From: Prevotella sp.
GTDB taxonomy: Bacteria > Bacteroidota > Bacteroidia > Bacteroidales > Bacteroidaceae
Assembly (NCBI GenBank): GCA_017623155.1
Contig: JAGAPR010000006.1
Location: forward strand, 1 to 64,000
Reading direction: 5' to 3'
Length of the DNA: 64,000 bases
Shown here: positions 7,801-16,439 of the stretch, one piece after another
How the letters are laid out: every line of letters begins with the position of its first letter
How positions within the stretch are numbered: position 1 is the first letter of the stretch
Position numbers and translations under genes: made by a program
Notes under the pieces: generated by a model
What the model saw: the letters and a program-made list of their open reading frames with translations, nothing else
The model's database searches: none
What the model was told of the DNA's origin: nothing

Positions 7801-7920
7801 GCGTTTTAATTCTTGGGTAGGGTGTTTACGCCTTTTCCTTGTGAACCGCCCTCAAATCGCGCACAAATCGGTTACAGGGACGAAAGGAACGCATGTGCCG
7901 AATGTTTTGGGAGTCCCTTT

Positions 7921-8940
7921 TTATTCGTCACTTACGGCACTTTCGTCACGGGCAGAGGAAGAATAATTCACTTCTAAGAGCCTGACTCCGTTACTGCGGT
8001 GGCTACGGAAACTTAAACCGAACTCTTCCAAACTGTACCGCCAAAGGTTCATCATCTGCTTGAGTCCCTTTACCGATACAGTCGACTCCGTATGCGCATT
8101 ATAGAGGTCGGCAAACTCTGTGTTACTTCCGCTGAAAGATTTTTGCTCTTTCATAAAATCAATCAGCAGTTCCATTTCCTTCGGCAACAACATTTCACGG
8201 TTTTCCATGCTGTCCCGAAGCATTTTCCATACAAATTCTTTTTTGGAAAACTGCAGTTCGAGCTGACGGTCTTCCACGTCACGACCTGTGCAATAGAGCG
8301 TGGCACTGTTAGCGTTGCGCTTACTCTTGTCAAGAACAAATGCAGTGTCAACTGCGCCTACGATACCTGTGGTGCCGGTTAGCTTATTGAATGGATCGTT
8401 GTCGCCTTGCTTACGCAGGTGATGCACCAGCAGAAGACAAATATTCAGTTCGTCTGCCAACTGTTTCATCTGCCGTATCTCGTCATAGTCGTTTGCGTAT
8501 GAGGTATCGATATTGTTATTGCGCACGATCTGAAAGGTATCGATAGCAACAAAAACGGTATCGGGATGCTCTTTTACAAACTCACGCACCTGTTCGCAGA
8601 GGCCGTCCGATAGAGTTCCAGCAGAGGTAGCGAAGAAAGCATTGGGAGGCACTTCGTCCGTGATGCACAGAAGACGATTCTGAACACGGCGCAGGGTATC
8701 TTCAAGACAAAGATACAAGGTAGTTCCTCTGTTGGTCTTTAAGTCCCACACAGGTTCGCCTTTAGCAATGCGCACACACAGATCCAGCACCCACCACGAT
8801 TTGCCTATCTTGGAAGCACCGCCGAGGATACACATCCCTTGCGGTAATAAGGTCTCGACACAAAACTTTGTCGGAGGCAGTTTCATGTCCATTAAGGTTT
8901 CGCCGTCAATGACAGCAAGTTTTACATTTTTATCAGCCAT
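7921..8940 (-). CDS. RepA-like AAA/RecA-fold ATPase
   Basis: 339 residues. The Walker A motif GGASKIGKSWW (about residues 40-50), TLYLCLEDT, the Walker B-like strand TVFVAIDTFQIV and LLLVHHLRK identify the RecA-fold helicase family that includes plasmid RepA. A helper ATPase for replication of the excised circle is the likely role. It ends 264 bases before mobC in the same orientation and is divergent from the gene starting at 9185, with a hairpin in its leader (8968-9007). Confidence 0.85.
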   Translation of the reverse strand: MADKNVKLAVIDGETLMDMKLPPTKFCVETLLPQGMCILGGASKIGKSWWVLDLCVRIAKGEPVWDLKTNRGTTLYLCLEDTLRRVQNRLLCITDEVPPNAFFATSAGTLSDGLCEQVREFVKEHPDTVFVAIDTFQIVRNNNIDTSYANDYDEIRQMKQLADELNICLLLVHHLRKQGDNDPFNKLTGTTGIVGAVDTAFVLDKSKRNANSATLYCTGRDVEDRQLELQFSKKEFVWKMLRDSMENREMLLPKEMELLIDFMKEQKSFSGSNTEFADLYNAHTESTVSVKGLKQMMNLWRYSLEEFGLSFRSHRSNGVRLLEVNYSSSARDESAVSDE

Positions 8941-8954
8941 AGGATTTTCTCCTT

Positions 8955-9007
8955 TCTACAAAAAGTAAGAGCGAAAACATCGGCGGCGGAACCGGTGCTT
9001 TCGCTCT
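8955..9007 (-). terminator. hairpin in the leader of the ATPase gene
   Basis: Inverted repeat AGAGCGAAA/TTTCGCTCT (arms at 8968-8976 and 8999-9007) with a partly paired interior, followed on the minus strand by TTACTTTTTG, just before the ribosome binding site of the ATPase gene. It could be an attenuator limiting expression of a replication protein, or a terminator for transcripts entering from the right. Confidence 0.45.
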
Positions 9008-9184
9008 CCTAATTATCTAATGGCTGAAAAATTGAAAATTACATAAAATGTTGTGAGTGTTAAAAATCGTTTCTGAAAAAAGTGTGATTTTTAATGACAA
9101 CGGAATATTTTTGTGATATAATTATCGTAGAGTACGGTTTATGGTACAGAACATTTTGTAAAATTATAGTGCGGAGGGAAGCTA
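9008..9184. other. divergent AT-rich promoter region
   Basis: 177 bases between divergent genes (ATPase and the 9185 gene). A TGTGATATAATTAT near 9110-9124 contains a TATAAT-type extended -10 for the rightward gene. No iterons or other origin features were seen. Confidence 0.35.
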
Positions 9185-10372
9185 ATGAGGGCAATCGAAA
9201 CAAAACCTATCGGCGATGCGAATTTTTATAAATTCTCCATCGACTTCGTTGGCGATAAATTTATCATAGGCGGAAAAACTTTGCCGCTCGGAATTATCAC
9301 GCACGACATATTAAATATCCCCGTTGACAAACAACCTGCTATCGGTGACGTGGGCAATGAATTAATTACTTTATACAGTCGTCTGAATTCAGAAAACTAC
9401 AGCGATGAGCTTTTTATAAGCATTAGAGAAACGATTGAAAAAATAATCAAGATTATAAAAAATGTAAAACCGTTTTCTTACTTCAACATCAAGGGTGAAT
9501 ACGATTACATTAACCTGCTTCTCAGTGATGAAAAAATTAAGGAGTGGAATCGCAATTTTTCTTCTATGCCGATCCCCAACATTAATTTTGTTCCCGAAGG
9601 CACGGCTATGTATGACCATGTTGTTATTCTCACCGAGTTTATAAAATCCTATATGTATCTTTGTACCGACACCGTCAATTTTTATAACATTGCGAAGACC
9701 TATTTTGTAAACCTCACTGAGAACGGTTTTCGTGACAAAGTGCTTCTCGCCGGATATACAAAAGAATTCTTTTCGCACGAAGGAATATTAGAGTGGCTTG
9801 AAGAAATGAATGTGACCGATTTCACATACAACTTTACGCTTGAGCCGGGCGTTTGGATGGCACCCGTTATACTAAAAAATAAGGATGGCATGTCTTTGCT
9901 CGGCCGCCGAATTCATTTTGACCGTATGCTTAATTTTTACGTTACCGATATGTTTGAGGGACTCGCTGTTGGACATTACTCATGGCAATGCGGGATCTGT
10001 CATAAATTTTTCTTTATGGAGACGGCGCGTAAACAACTATATTGCAGCACAGTCAATCCGGAGTATGGTGTTCCTTGCGCTTATGTCGCTAAAAACAAAT
10101 TAAACATGCCAAAGCAAAAGAAATCAGACGGGCGCGGTTATGTTACTTGGAAACACAGAAAAGACTCTATCCGCCGTGAAAAATATCTCACAAATAACAA
10201 TAAACCAAACGCAAAATACGATGTGGAGACCTGCCTTAAAGCAAGAGAACTTATCAACCGCTATTTTGAACAGGCACAAATTGATTTTGACTACGCTGAG
10301 AACGGGTATGAACAGGATATGGCTTTAGAGCATATCTTTGCCGAGGCAAAACGGTTGCTCAGTAAAAAATAA
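9185..10372 (+). CDS. DUF6076-like protein with C-terminal zinc-knuckle
   Basis: 395 residues of unknown function. The C-terminal third has CGICHKFFFMETARKQLYC followed by another Cys at about residue 300, a CGNR-like zinc finger arrangement that usually sits at the end of transcription factors or nucleic-acid-binding proteins; the last 90 residues are basic and helical. The N-terminal 250 residues are mixed alpha/beta with no motif I recognise. I recall this architecture as DUF6076 in Clostridia mobile elements; that label is from memory. The ATG at 9185 has GGAGGGAAGC upstream. The sigma-like gene follows 32 bases later and is probably in the same operon. Confidence 0.7.
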   Translation: MRAIETKPIGDANFYKFSIDFVGDKFIIGGKTLPLGIITHDILNIPVDKQPAIGDVGNELITLYSRLNSENYSDELFISIRETIEKIIKIIKNVKPFSYFNIKGEYDYINLLLSDEKIKEWNRNFSSMPIPNINFVPEGTAMYDHVVILTEFIKSYMYLCTDTVNFYNIAKTYFVNLTENGFRDKVLLAGYTKEFFSHEGILEWLEEMNVTDFTYNFTLEPGVWMAPVILKNKDGMSLLGRRIHFDRMLNFYVTDMFEGLAVGHYSWQCGICHKFFFMETARKQLYCSTVNPEYGVPCAYVAKNKLNMPKQKKSDGRGYVTWKHRKDSIRREKYLTNNNKPNAKYDVETCLKARELINRYFEQAQIDFDYAENGYEQDMALEHIFAEAKRLLSKK

Positions 10373-10404
10373 CAGTATTTTATTCTTTGAAAGGAGGTGC
10401 GAGT

Positions 10405-11763
10405 GTGAACGCAGAATATATCAAAGTTGCAAACAAATTGCTTTGCGGTATCACGGACAAGCGGTTGCGTGAGCCGGAAATATGGAACGATATTCTTTCT
10501 TCTGTTCGGTCGGGCAGACTTCAGCTTTGGGAAATTAACGATGAAATTCTGCGCATAAAATATTTTTGCAAAGAAAAAATCGAACTCGCATCTGCCTTTA
10601 CCGAGACCGATAAAAGCGATGTGCGGTTCGATGATTTGAACGACTATTTTATCGCCGCCCTTGAGAGCCGTGACAAAGGATATTTTGAAGCGTTTATCAA
10701 TGCTTACGAGCCTGCCCTTGAAAATTCCGCCAACCGTTTTGTTATGCATTACGGTCTGAGCGAGGATGATGCAGAGGATATCAAGCAAATCTTTTGGGAG
10801 ACTCTGTGGTTTGCCTTCCTTGGCTACGATGCGGATGATACGATTCCATTATTGCAGTATGTGAAAATGGCGGTGCCACAGAAGCGGCTCGAATATATCC
10901 GCACGGTAAAAAACGCCTGCTCTGTTCCTACCGAAAACGGCTATAATGAATTGCGGAAGGTTATGGGTATTTATAATAACAATCCTGAACTTTCTGCAAA
11001 TGAGCGTATCGCCCTCATTGCAAAAGAAACAGGCTTTGCCGTAGATAAGGTTACCGAGCTTGTTGCCATCGGCAAGGCTACCGAGTATCCCATCGCCATC
11101 GTACCGACAGAGGATGACGAAGAGGAAGAGTCGAGCGCGATCTCGGATGAGCTTATCGAAGATCCGTCGGTGTCCCTGTTCCAAGAGGCTTGGCGCAGCA
11201 TCTGCCGTGATTATTTCCGCACCGCTGCCGATAAAATTTCACCGAAAGATAAACAAATAATATCCTTATCCCTCGGCGTTTGCTTTGACTGCTTCGGTAT
11301 CTTCAAGCCGAGTTCCTATGCGGAAATTGCTTTAAAGCAAGGTGCTGCAGGTGAGAAAAGTATTGAAAAGAAACGCAAGACCGCCATTGAAAAGTTTGCC
11401 AAGGAGCTTTGCGACTTGGGATTCTGCGACGGTGTGACCTTAAAGAGAACCGCGCTAAAAACAGAAAACAAAAAAGTGGTTTCCGTATCGTATTCTTATA
11501 CTCCACATGGCGATGGCGAAGCCGGTGAGATAATTCATACTCCTACCGGCAAACAACGTTTTTATATTGTTCGGCTTGCTGAAAATGATGAGACCGGTGC
11601 TTACGCTGAATACGTATCAAAAATAATTTGCTATATGAGCGGCAATTTTATTAAAGAAAAGTTTTATGCCATTCCCCTCGAAGAACTTTCCAAGGTAAAT
11701 AAACACAACGCAAAACCACGGCTGCCTTTTTATAAAAAACCCCATACAATCAAACAGCAATAG
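10405..11763 (+). CDS. sigma-70-like regulatory protein of the island
   Basis: 452 residues from the GTG at 10405, which has AAAGGAGGTG five bases upstream; the frame is open earlier but only across this ribosome binding site. Residues about 100-180 resemble sigma region 2 (NAYEPALENSANRFVMHYGLSEDDAEDIKQIFWETLWFAF), there is a helix-turn-helix near 210 (ERIALIAKETGFAVDKVTELV), and a region 4-like segment near 280-330 (SPKDKQIISLSLGV ... SSYAEIALKQG). The acidic insert DDEEEESS and the C-terminal 120 residues are unlike normal sigma factors. It may direct transcription of island genes; no target promoter is evident. Confidence 0.6.
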   Translation: MNAEYIKVANKLLCGITDKRLREPEIWNDILSSVRSGRLQLWEINDEILRIKYFCKEKIELASAFTETDKSDVRFDDLNDYFIAALESRDKGYFEAFINAYEPALENSANRFVMHYGLSEDDAEDIKQIFWETLWFAFLGYDADDTIPLLQYVKMAVPQKRLEYIRTVKNACSVPTENGYNELRKVMGIYNNNPELSANERIALIAKETGFAVDKVTELVAIGKATEYPIAIVPTEDDEEEESSAISDELIEDPSVSLFQEAWRSICRDYFRTAADKISPKDKQIISLSLGVCFDCFGIFKPSSYAEIALKQGAAGEKSIEKKRKTAIEKFAKELCDLGFCDGVTLKRTALKTENKKVVSVSYSYTPHGDGEAGEIIHTPTGKQRFYIVRLAENDETGAYAEYVSKIICYMSGNFIKEKFYAIPLEELSKVNKHNAKPRLPFYKKPHTIKQQ

Positions 11764-11819
11764 TTTTATCGACCCGTAGGCCGTTTGAGATAAAACAAAC
11801 GCCTACAAAGGCAAAATAA

Positions 11820-11886
11820 AAAAAATACCCACCGGATTTTGTGGCAAAGTTCCGTGCTGAACCGCCGCATCCTGTGGGTATTTTTA
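11820..11886. terminator. bidirectional terminator
   Basis: AAAAATACCCAC at 11821-11832 pairs with GTGGGTATTTTT at 11874-11885, with extra pairing CGGAT/ATCC inside. Runs of A and T on opposite sides let it stop both the rightward sigma-like operon and the leftward lipoprotein operon. Confidence 0.8.
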
Positions 11887-11889
11887 TGC

Positions 11890-12801
11890 TTATTTTAAGT
11901 CTGTATTTTCAGAGTCCATACATACGCAGACATACCAATAATATCCGTCATACATCACTCCGACCGCCATATAGGTGTACTTGGAGCTGCCGACATACGA
12001 CCAATGTAATTTGCTGTTCCTGAATCCGTCCGCTATAGAGTAGGCTATCTCATCAGCGGTGCCGCCCCAATTACCTTTGCCGATGGCTTCGCGCACATTA
12101 GCGGTATAATAATTTTCTTCGCCCTCGATTCCGTACAGCGACCAGTCCACATATTCGCCGTATTGTAATGCTTCAGCGGCGGCTCGTTGGTCGGTGGTGT
12201 CGTGCGCAAAATTTGTTTTAAGCTGTGTGCATCGGTAATTACAGTATTCGGTCAGTCCGGGGATGACTGTTGCTGTAACATCGCCCTGTTCGGTGCGGAA
12301 CTGATTTATGTATTCTGCGACCTTCTGTGCGACTGTATCGGCACTCGGCTTGGGCGGTACTACTATTTTCTCTGTCGATTCATCGGGAAGTTCATCTTCG
12401 GGCGGATCAACCATATATCCGTACACATTAATATCTTCCCACGTCGGTTGATATTCCGTTATGCTTTCGGTGGTGGATTCCACCGCCGCCGTTGATGTGG
12501 TTGGCTTTTCCGTTTCAGTGGTTTTTGTTTCTTCTGTTGGTTTTGTTGTTGTCGTAGGCGCTGTAGCGGTTGCGGTCGGCTCGGTTGCTTGAGCCTTGCT
12601 CTCGGTCGTGGTAGACGCCTTTTCTTCCCCTGTCGGCTCTACCGCCGTTGTAGACGGTGTTTCGGTTGGAGCATCTGTTGTTACCGTTTCCGATATCTCT
12701 GTCGGTGGACTCTCCATAGGCGGCAGCACAGTGTTGCCACCGCATCCCACCATACTCACGAGCACCCCACAGCAGAGAAGAAAGATTATAATTTTCTTCA
12801 T
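11890..12801 (-). CDS. CAP-domain lipoprotein with Thr-rich stalk
   Basis: 303 residues. A signal peptide with lipobox VSMVGC (Cys 20) is followed by a Thr/Glu/Pro-rich linker (about residues 25-120), which would extend the protein through the wall, and by a C-terminal domain of about 150 residues that resembles CAP/SCP proteins (VAQKVAEYINQFRTEQG, NFAHDTTDQRAAAEAL, EAIGKGNWG, HWSYVGSSKYTYMAVGVMYDGYYWYVCVCM). CAP proteins are secreted and often bind wall or lipid components; a specific activity cannot be stated. It overlaps the DUF6809-like gene by 4 bases. A lipoprotein of similar build, without the CAP domain, occurs in the conjugative element at 41632. Confidence 0.8.
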   Translation of the reverse strand: MKKIIIFLLCCGVLVSMVGCGGNTVLPPMESPPTEISETVTTDAPTETPSTTAVEPTGEEKASTTTESKAQATEPTATATAPTTTTKPTEETKTTETEKPTTSTAAVESTTESITEYQPTWEDINVYGYMVDPPEDELPDESTEKIVVPPKPSADTVAQKVAEYINQFRTEQGDVTATVIPGLTEYCNYRCTQLKTNFAHDTTDQRAAAEALQYGEYVDWSLYGIEGEENYYTANVREAIGKGNWGGTADEIAYSIADGFRNSKLHWSYVGSSKYTYMAVGVMYDGYYWYVCVCMDSENTDLK

Positions 12802-13082
12802 ATATCCTCGACCTCCTGCAGACCTTCCATTACCTCAACCATAATCCGTGTTGCGAGGATAAATCCTGAACTGAACGCCTCACGCTCGGTAATGCAGGAC
12901 AGTTCGCTTGTGCAGTCCTTGAACTTTTCAAAGGTTTCTTTCTGTTTCTCTGTGAGTGAAGAGTTTAATTCTTCCTCGTTTTTGCATATCAGTTTGACGA
13001 GCTTATCCACTCTCGTTCCTCGCTTGATATACCTTTCGTGCGGACTGATGTTGCCGTAGTATAAATCTTCAAGTGTTGTCAT
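12798..13082 (-). CDS. DUF6809-like small protein
   Basis: 94 residues from the ATG at 13082 (an ATG two codons earlier is also possible; AGGAGGTG lies at 13092-13099). The N-terminal signature LEDLYYGNISPHER and the helical remainder match a second protein in this window (48923-49204, LKDLYNGEIRPCEE), so both belong to the same small family, which I recall as DUF6809. Function unknown. It is cotranscribed with the CAP lipoprotein, and both copies are preceded by the same promoter-like element. Confidence 0.75.
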   Translation of the reverse strand: MTTLEDLYYGNISPHERYIKRGTRVDKLVKLICKNEEELNSSLTEKQKETFEKFKDCTSELSCITEREAFSSGFILATRIMVEVMEGLQEVEDI

Positions 13083-13112
13083 GTGCATTGCACCTCCTTT
13101 TTGCAACACAAA

Positions 13113-13141
13113 CATATACCACAACACTTTCTACAAGTCCA
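13113..13141 (-). promoter_or_regulatory. promoter of the DUF6809-lipoprotein operon
   Basis: Minus-strand TGGACT (13136-13141), 17 bases, then TATATG (13113-13118). The flanking TGTCTGG and GTGTTG are shared with the integrase upstream region; the spacer GAAAG and GTGGTAT are shared with the site at 48870. Confidence 0.5.
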
Positions 13142-13151
13142 GACAAATATG

Positions 13152-13184
13152 AAAAAAGCTCCGCTTCAAACCCGAAGCGGAGCC
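13152..13184 (-). terminator. terminator of the metal-efflux operon
   Basis: Minus-strand stem GCTCCGCTTC/GAAGCGGAGC with a short loop, followed by TTTTTTC, 30 bases beyond the end of the P-type ATPase gene. Confidence 0.85.
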
Positions 13185-13215
13185 TTCTTAATGTTTTGTA
13201 ATATTACTATTTATA

Positions 13216-15099
13216 TTATAGTTTTTTAACAAATAAAGCACGAATCGCATTGAGAACAGCAAGGATCATTACGCCGACATCGGCAAAAATTGCAATCCAC
13301 ATATTAGCTGCTCCAAAAGCCACAAGAATGAGGGACAGAATTTTAACGGTAATTGCGAAGACGATATTTTGATGTACGATTCTTAGGCACTTACGGGAAA
13401 TCTTGATAGCCTTTGCAATTTTCAGCGGATCATCATCCATAAGAACAATGTCGGCGGCTTCAATGGCTGAATCCGAACCCATAGCACCCATAGCGATACC
13501 AATATCAGCACGGGAAAGCACAGGAGCATCGTTGATACCGTCGCCAACAAACGCAAGTCTTGTTCTCTTAGACTTTGAAGAAAGAAGCTCTTCCACTTTG
13601 GAGACCTTATCGCCCGGCAAAAGTTCGCTGTAAACGGTGTCAATACCAAGCGAGCCTGCAACCTGCTGGGCTACAGCTTTTGCATCGCCGGTGAGCATAA
13701 CCGTCTTTTGAACGCCTGCCTTTTTAAGCTCCGCCATCGCTTTGGCAGAGGAGGGCTTGACTACATCGGAAATAACGATGTGTCCGGCGTATTCGTTATC
13801 AATTGCGATGTGGATAATCGTTCCTACTTTATGACAGTCGGAATAAGGGACACCGATCCGCTTCATCAGCTTGTCATTACCGGCAGCAATCAACTGTCCG
13901 TCAACCTTGGCAATCACGCCGTTGCCGCTGATTTCTTCTACTTCACTGACTCTGCTTCTGTCAAGCTCTAAACCGTATGCACGCTGTAAGCTTTGTGCAA
14001 TGGGATGAGAGGAAGCAATTTCAGCAAGGGCGGCGTATTCGATTAGTTTATCTTCCGGCAGTTCATTGTGATGAATAGCGGTAACTTCAAACACACCCTG
14101 CGTCAGTGTGCCTGTCTTATCAAACACTACATAACCGGTTTGGGATAGAGCTTCAAGATAATTTGATCCCTTGACCAGCACGCCTTCCTTGCTTGCTCCA
14201 CCGATACCGGCAAAGAAACTGAGGGGAACGCTGATAACAAGCGCACAGGGACAGCTTGCTACAAGGAAGGTAAGTGCTCTATAGATCCACACGCTCCAAT
14301 TGGCAGGACTATTCAGAATCAGCATACAGAAAAGCGGTGGGATGATCGCTAACGCCAATGCGCTATAACAAACGGCGGGTGTGTATATCTTCGCAAATCT
14401 GGAGATGAAGTCTTCCGACTTCGATTTGCGTGAGCTGGCATTTTCTACAAGGTCAAGAATTTTCGATACCGTCGATTCGCCAAATTCCTTTGTAGTGCGT
14501 ATCTTCAAAACGCCGGTCATATTAATACAACCGCTGACAACTTCATCGTTTATCCTCACATCACGGGGCAGGCTTTCGCCGGTCAGAGCACTTGTGTTCA
14601 GAGAAGATTGCCCTTCAATAACAACACCGTCAATCGGGATTTTCTCACCGGGCTGAACAATAATTACTGTCCCAATTTCAACATCGTCGGGATCTACCTG
14701 TATCAGTTTGCCGTCTTCCTCAATGTTCGCATAATCCGGTCGAATATCCATAAGTTCGCTGATGTTTCTGCGACTTTTACCCACAGCATAGCTTTGGAAT
14801 AACTCGCCCACCTGATAGAACAGCATAACGGCGATGGCTTCAACATAATCGCCGCTATCCACAACTCCGATGATCATTGCACCAATAGTGGCGATGGCCA
14901 TTAGAAAGTTTTCGTCAAACACCTGACGGTTCAAAATGCCTTTTCCGGCTTTGATCAGAATGTCATAGCCTATAATAAGGTACGGAATTAAGTACAGAAA
15001 AAATCGTGGTAGTCCGTCTATCGGTAGAAAAGCCAAGCCGATCATCAACACTGCTGAAACGATGATCCTTATGAGCATCTTTTTTTGCTTCTTCGTCAT
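13216..15099 (-). CDS. cadA: Cd/Zn/Pb-type heavy-metal translocating P1B ATPase
   Basis: 627 residues. Membrane pump that exports soft divalent metals using ATP. It has the P1B membrane layout, the actuator TGES (TGESLPRD), the metal-site motif CPC (SCPCALV), phosphorylation motif DKTGTLTQG, SHPIAQS (the HP locus) and hinge GDGINDAPVL. CPC with this C-terminus fits the Zn/Cd/Pb subgroup rather than copper pumps. The usual N-terminal HMA domain is missing; a free HMA protein is encoded immediately upstream (15180-15398) and may take its place. The operon is divergent from an ArsR-AraC regulator, with a likely operator between. Confidence 0.93.
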   Translation of the reverse strand: MTKKQKKMLIRIIVSAVLMIGLAFLPIDGLPRFFLYLIPYLIIGYDILIKAGKGILNRQVFDENFLMAIATIGAMIIGVVDSGDYVEAIAVMLFYQVGELFQSYAVGKSRRNISELMDIRPDYANIEEDGKLIQVDPDDVEIGTVIIVQPGEKIPIDGVVIEGQSSLNTSALTGESLPRDVRINDEVVSGCINMTGVLKIRTTKEFGESTVSKILDLVENASSRKSKSEDFISRFAKIYTPAVCYSALALAIIPPLFCMLILNSPANWSVWIYRALTFLVASCPCALVISVPLSFFAGIGGASKEGVLVKGSNYLEALSQTGYVVFDKTGTLTQGVFEVTAIHHNELPEDKLIEYAALAEIASSHPIAQSLQRAYGLELDRSRVSEVEEISGNGVIAKVDGQLIAAGNDKLMKRIGVPYSDCHKVGTIIHIAIDNEYAGHIVISDVVKPSSAKAMAELKKAGVQKTVMLTGDAKAVAQQVAGSLGIDTVYSELLPGDKVSKVEELLSSKSKRTRLAFVGDGINDAPVLSRADIGIAMGAMGSDSAIEAADIVLMDDDPLKIAKAIKISRKCLRIVHQNIVFAITVKILSLILVAFGAANMWIAIFADVGVMILAVLNAIRALFVKKL

Positions 15100-15179
15100 A
15101 GCATATTCCTTTCACAGAAAACGGCATCCGCATCCTGCGTCTGTCAGGAATTAGGATGCCTTATCCAAGTTTATGTAGT

Positions 15180-15398
15180 TTATAAATAGATCTCGCAGTC
15201 GTCCTCGACCTTTTTGCAGTTTTTAAGAACAGCTTTCATAACCGATGCGGCATCGGCACCGTCTTCAAATTCTACGATCATTTTCTGTGTCATAAAGTTT
15301 ACCGTTGCTTCTTTAACACCGGCAGTCTTTTTTGCGGCATCTTCCATTTTCAGTGCACAGCCCGCACAATCAACTTCGATTTTATAAGTTTTCTTCAT
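15180..15398 (-). CDS. free-standing HMA metal-binding protein
   Basis: 72 residues, one heavy-metal-associated domain with ferredoxin-like layout and the metal-binding motif DCAGCALKMEDA; a second Cys pair lies near the C-terminus (NCKKVEDDC). It is first in the operon with the P-type ATPase, 80 bases upstream, and probably delivers or senses metal for the pump in place of an N-terminal domain. A clear ribosome binding site (AAAGGAGTATC) precedes the ATG. Confidence 0.88.
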   Translation of the reverse strand: MKKTYKIEVDCAGCALKMEDAAKKTAGVKEATVNFMTQKMIVEFEDGADAASVMKAVLKNCKKVEDDCEIYL

Positions 15399-15431
15399 AA
15401 TATGATACTCCTTTGCAGTTCAATTAAATGG

Positions 15432-15489
15432 TTGTTTAATCATTGCTTATAGTATATTGTACGATTAAACAAATGTCAATGTGTTGGGA
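15432..15489 (-). promoter_or_regulatory. metal-efflux promoter with palindromic operator
   Basis: Minus-strand TTGACA (15484-15489), 17-base spacer and TATACT (15461-15466). A perfect 10-bp inverted repeat, TTGTTTAATC (15432-15441) and GATTAAACAA (15473-15482), spans the promoter from spacer to transcript start. This is where an ArsR/SmtB-type repressor would bind; the divergent ArsR-AraC gene is the obvious candidate. Confidence 0.75.
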
Positions 15490-15600
15490 TAAATGACTTC
15501 TTATAGGGATAATCTTTTGTCTAAATGGATTATTTGCTGTTTACATATTGTTATTTCTGGGCCTAAATGGTATAATGGTAACGTGTTAGGAGGTAGTATT

Positions 15601-16326
15601 ATGGACTTTAACCCGTTACCGCATGATCACGGACATCTTTCCGGGGAATTACGGCTTGAAATGCCGAAACCCGAGACCTTTGAAACGGTTTCCGAGCTTA
15701 TGAAAATGATGAGCGACGGAAAACGCATACAGATATTTTGGCTCTTATGCCATTGTGAAGAATGCGTTATCAATATATCGGCACTTCTCGATACAAGCAG
15801 TCCTGTCGCATCCCATCATCTGAAGCTTTTGAAAACCGCCGGGCTTATCACAAGCCGCCGTGAAGGAAAAGAGGTCTATTACACAGCAACGAAGACCACC
15901 AGAACTGAGGTACTTCACGAGATGATTGAGCAGATCGTTGAAGTAGCGTGTCCCGCAGATGATGCACTCACGGAAACACATATGCACGCTCAGGATTCCT
16001 CCATACAAACAGTAACCGAGGTACACGAGCTTTTGATAAGCGATCTGACAAGACGATATACGATAGAAGAGCTTTCTTCTAAATTTCACATCAATCAAAC
16101 CACGCTGAAAACCACCTTCAAAACGGTTTTCGGACAGTCAATCGGCGGATATATGAAGGAATACCGTATCAAACGGGCAAAGGAGCTCCTTTGCCACAGC
16201 GATGCTTCCGTTGCTGAAATTGCTTGTGCTGTTGGTTATGAGAATCAAAGCAAATTCACAGTTGCTTTTCGTGATATAACAGGAGTGCTCCCACGTGACT
16301 ATCGAAAAGCACATACAAAAGAATAG
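15601..16326 (+). CDS. ArsR-AraC fusion metalloregulator
   Basis: 241 residues from the ATG at 15601, preceded by AGGAGGTAGTATT; the frame is open to 15493 but without a ribosome binding site. Residues about 20-120 are an ArsR/SmtB winged helix (MMSDGKRIQIFWLLCHCEECVINISALLDTSSPVASHHLKLLKTAGLITSRREGKEVYYTA). The Cys pair CHCEEC sits where CadC/ArsR proteins have metal ligands, and the His-rich N-terminus (HDHGH) could add ligands. Residues about 140-238 are an AraC-type double helix-turn-helix (YTIEELSSKFHINQTTL ... VAEIACAVGYENQSKFTVAFRDITGVLPRDYRK). It is divergent from the HMA-cadA operon and probably controls it. Combining two DNA-binding modules in one chain is unusual. Confidence 0.88.
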   Translation: MDFNPLPHDHGHLSGELRLEMPKPETFETVSELMKMMSDGKRIQIFWLLCHCEECVINISALLDTSSPVASHHLKLLKTAGLITSRREGKEVYYTATKTTRTEVLHEMIEQIVEVACPADDALTETHMHAQDSSIQTVTEVHELLISDLTRRYTIEELSSKFHINQTTLKTTFKTVFGQSIGGYMKEYRIKRAKELLCHSDASVAEIACAVGYENQSKFTVAFRDITGVLPRDYRKAHTKE

Positions 16327-16341
16327 AACAGATCATTCGGA

Positions 16342-16382
16342 GCCGCATCACATCTATGATACGGCACCTTTAAATTTTTTTA
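16342..16382 (+). terminator. terminator of the ArsR-AraC gene
   Basis: Imperfect stem GCCGcATCA/TGATaCGGC (16342-16350 with 16357-16365), followed after a few bases by a run of seven T. Confidence 0.6.
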
Positions 16383-16390
16383 AAAAATCG

Positions 16391-16428
16391 ATTTACCTAT
16401 TGACAATGTAGGCAAATAGGAATATAAT
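16391..16428 (+). promoter_or_regulatory. trpB2 promoter overlapped by sulfur-regulon palindrome
   Basis: TTGACA (16400-16405), 17 bases, TATAAT (16423-16428). The -35 lies in the centre of a palindrome, ATTTACCTA (16391-16399), nine bases, TAGGCAAAT (16409-16417). The same arrangement, with the same nine-base centre containing TTGACA, occurs on the other strand at the metY operon promoter (28704-28729), so one repressor could control both. Confidence 0.7.
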
Positions 16429-16439
16429 GTAGTAAACTT

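Noticed and set aside
12515..12745. Alternative frames over the Thr-rich linker of the CAP lipoprotein
   Set aside because: They come from the repetitive ACN/GAN codons of the linker and have biased composition without start signals.
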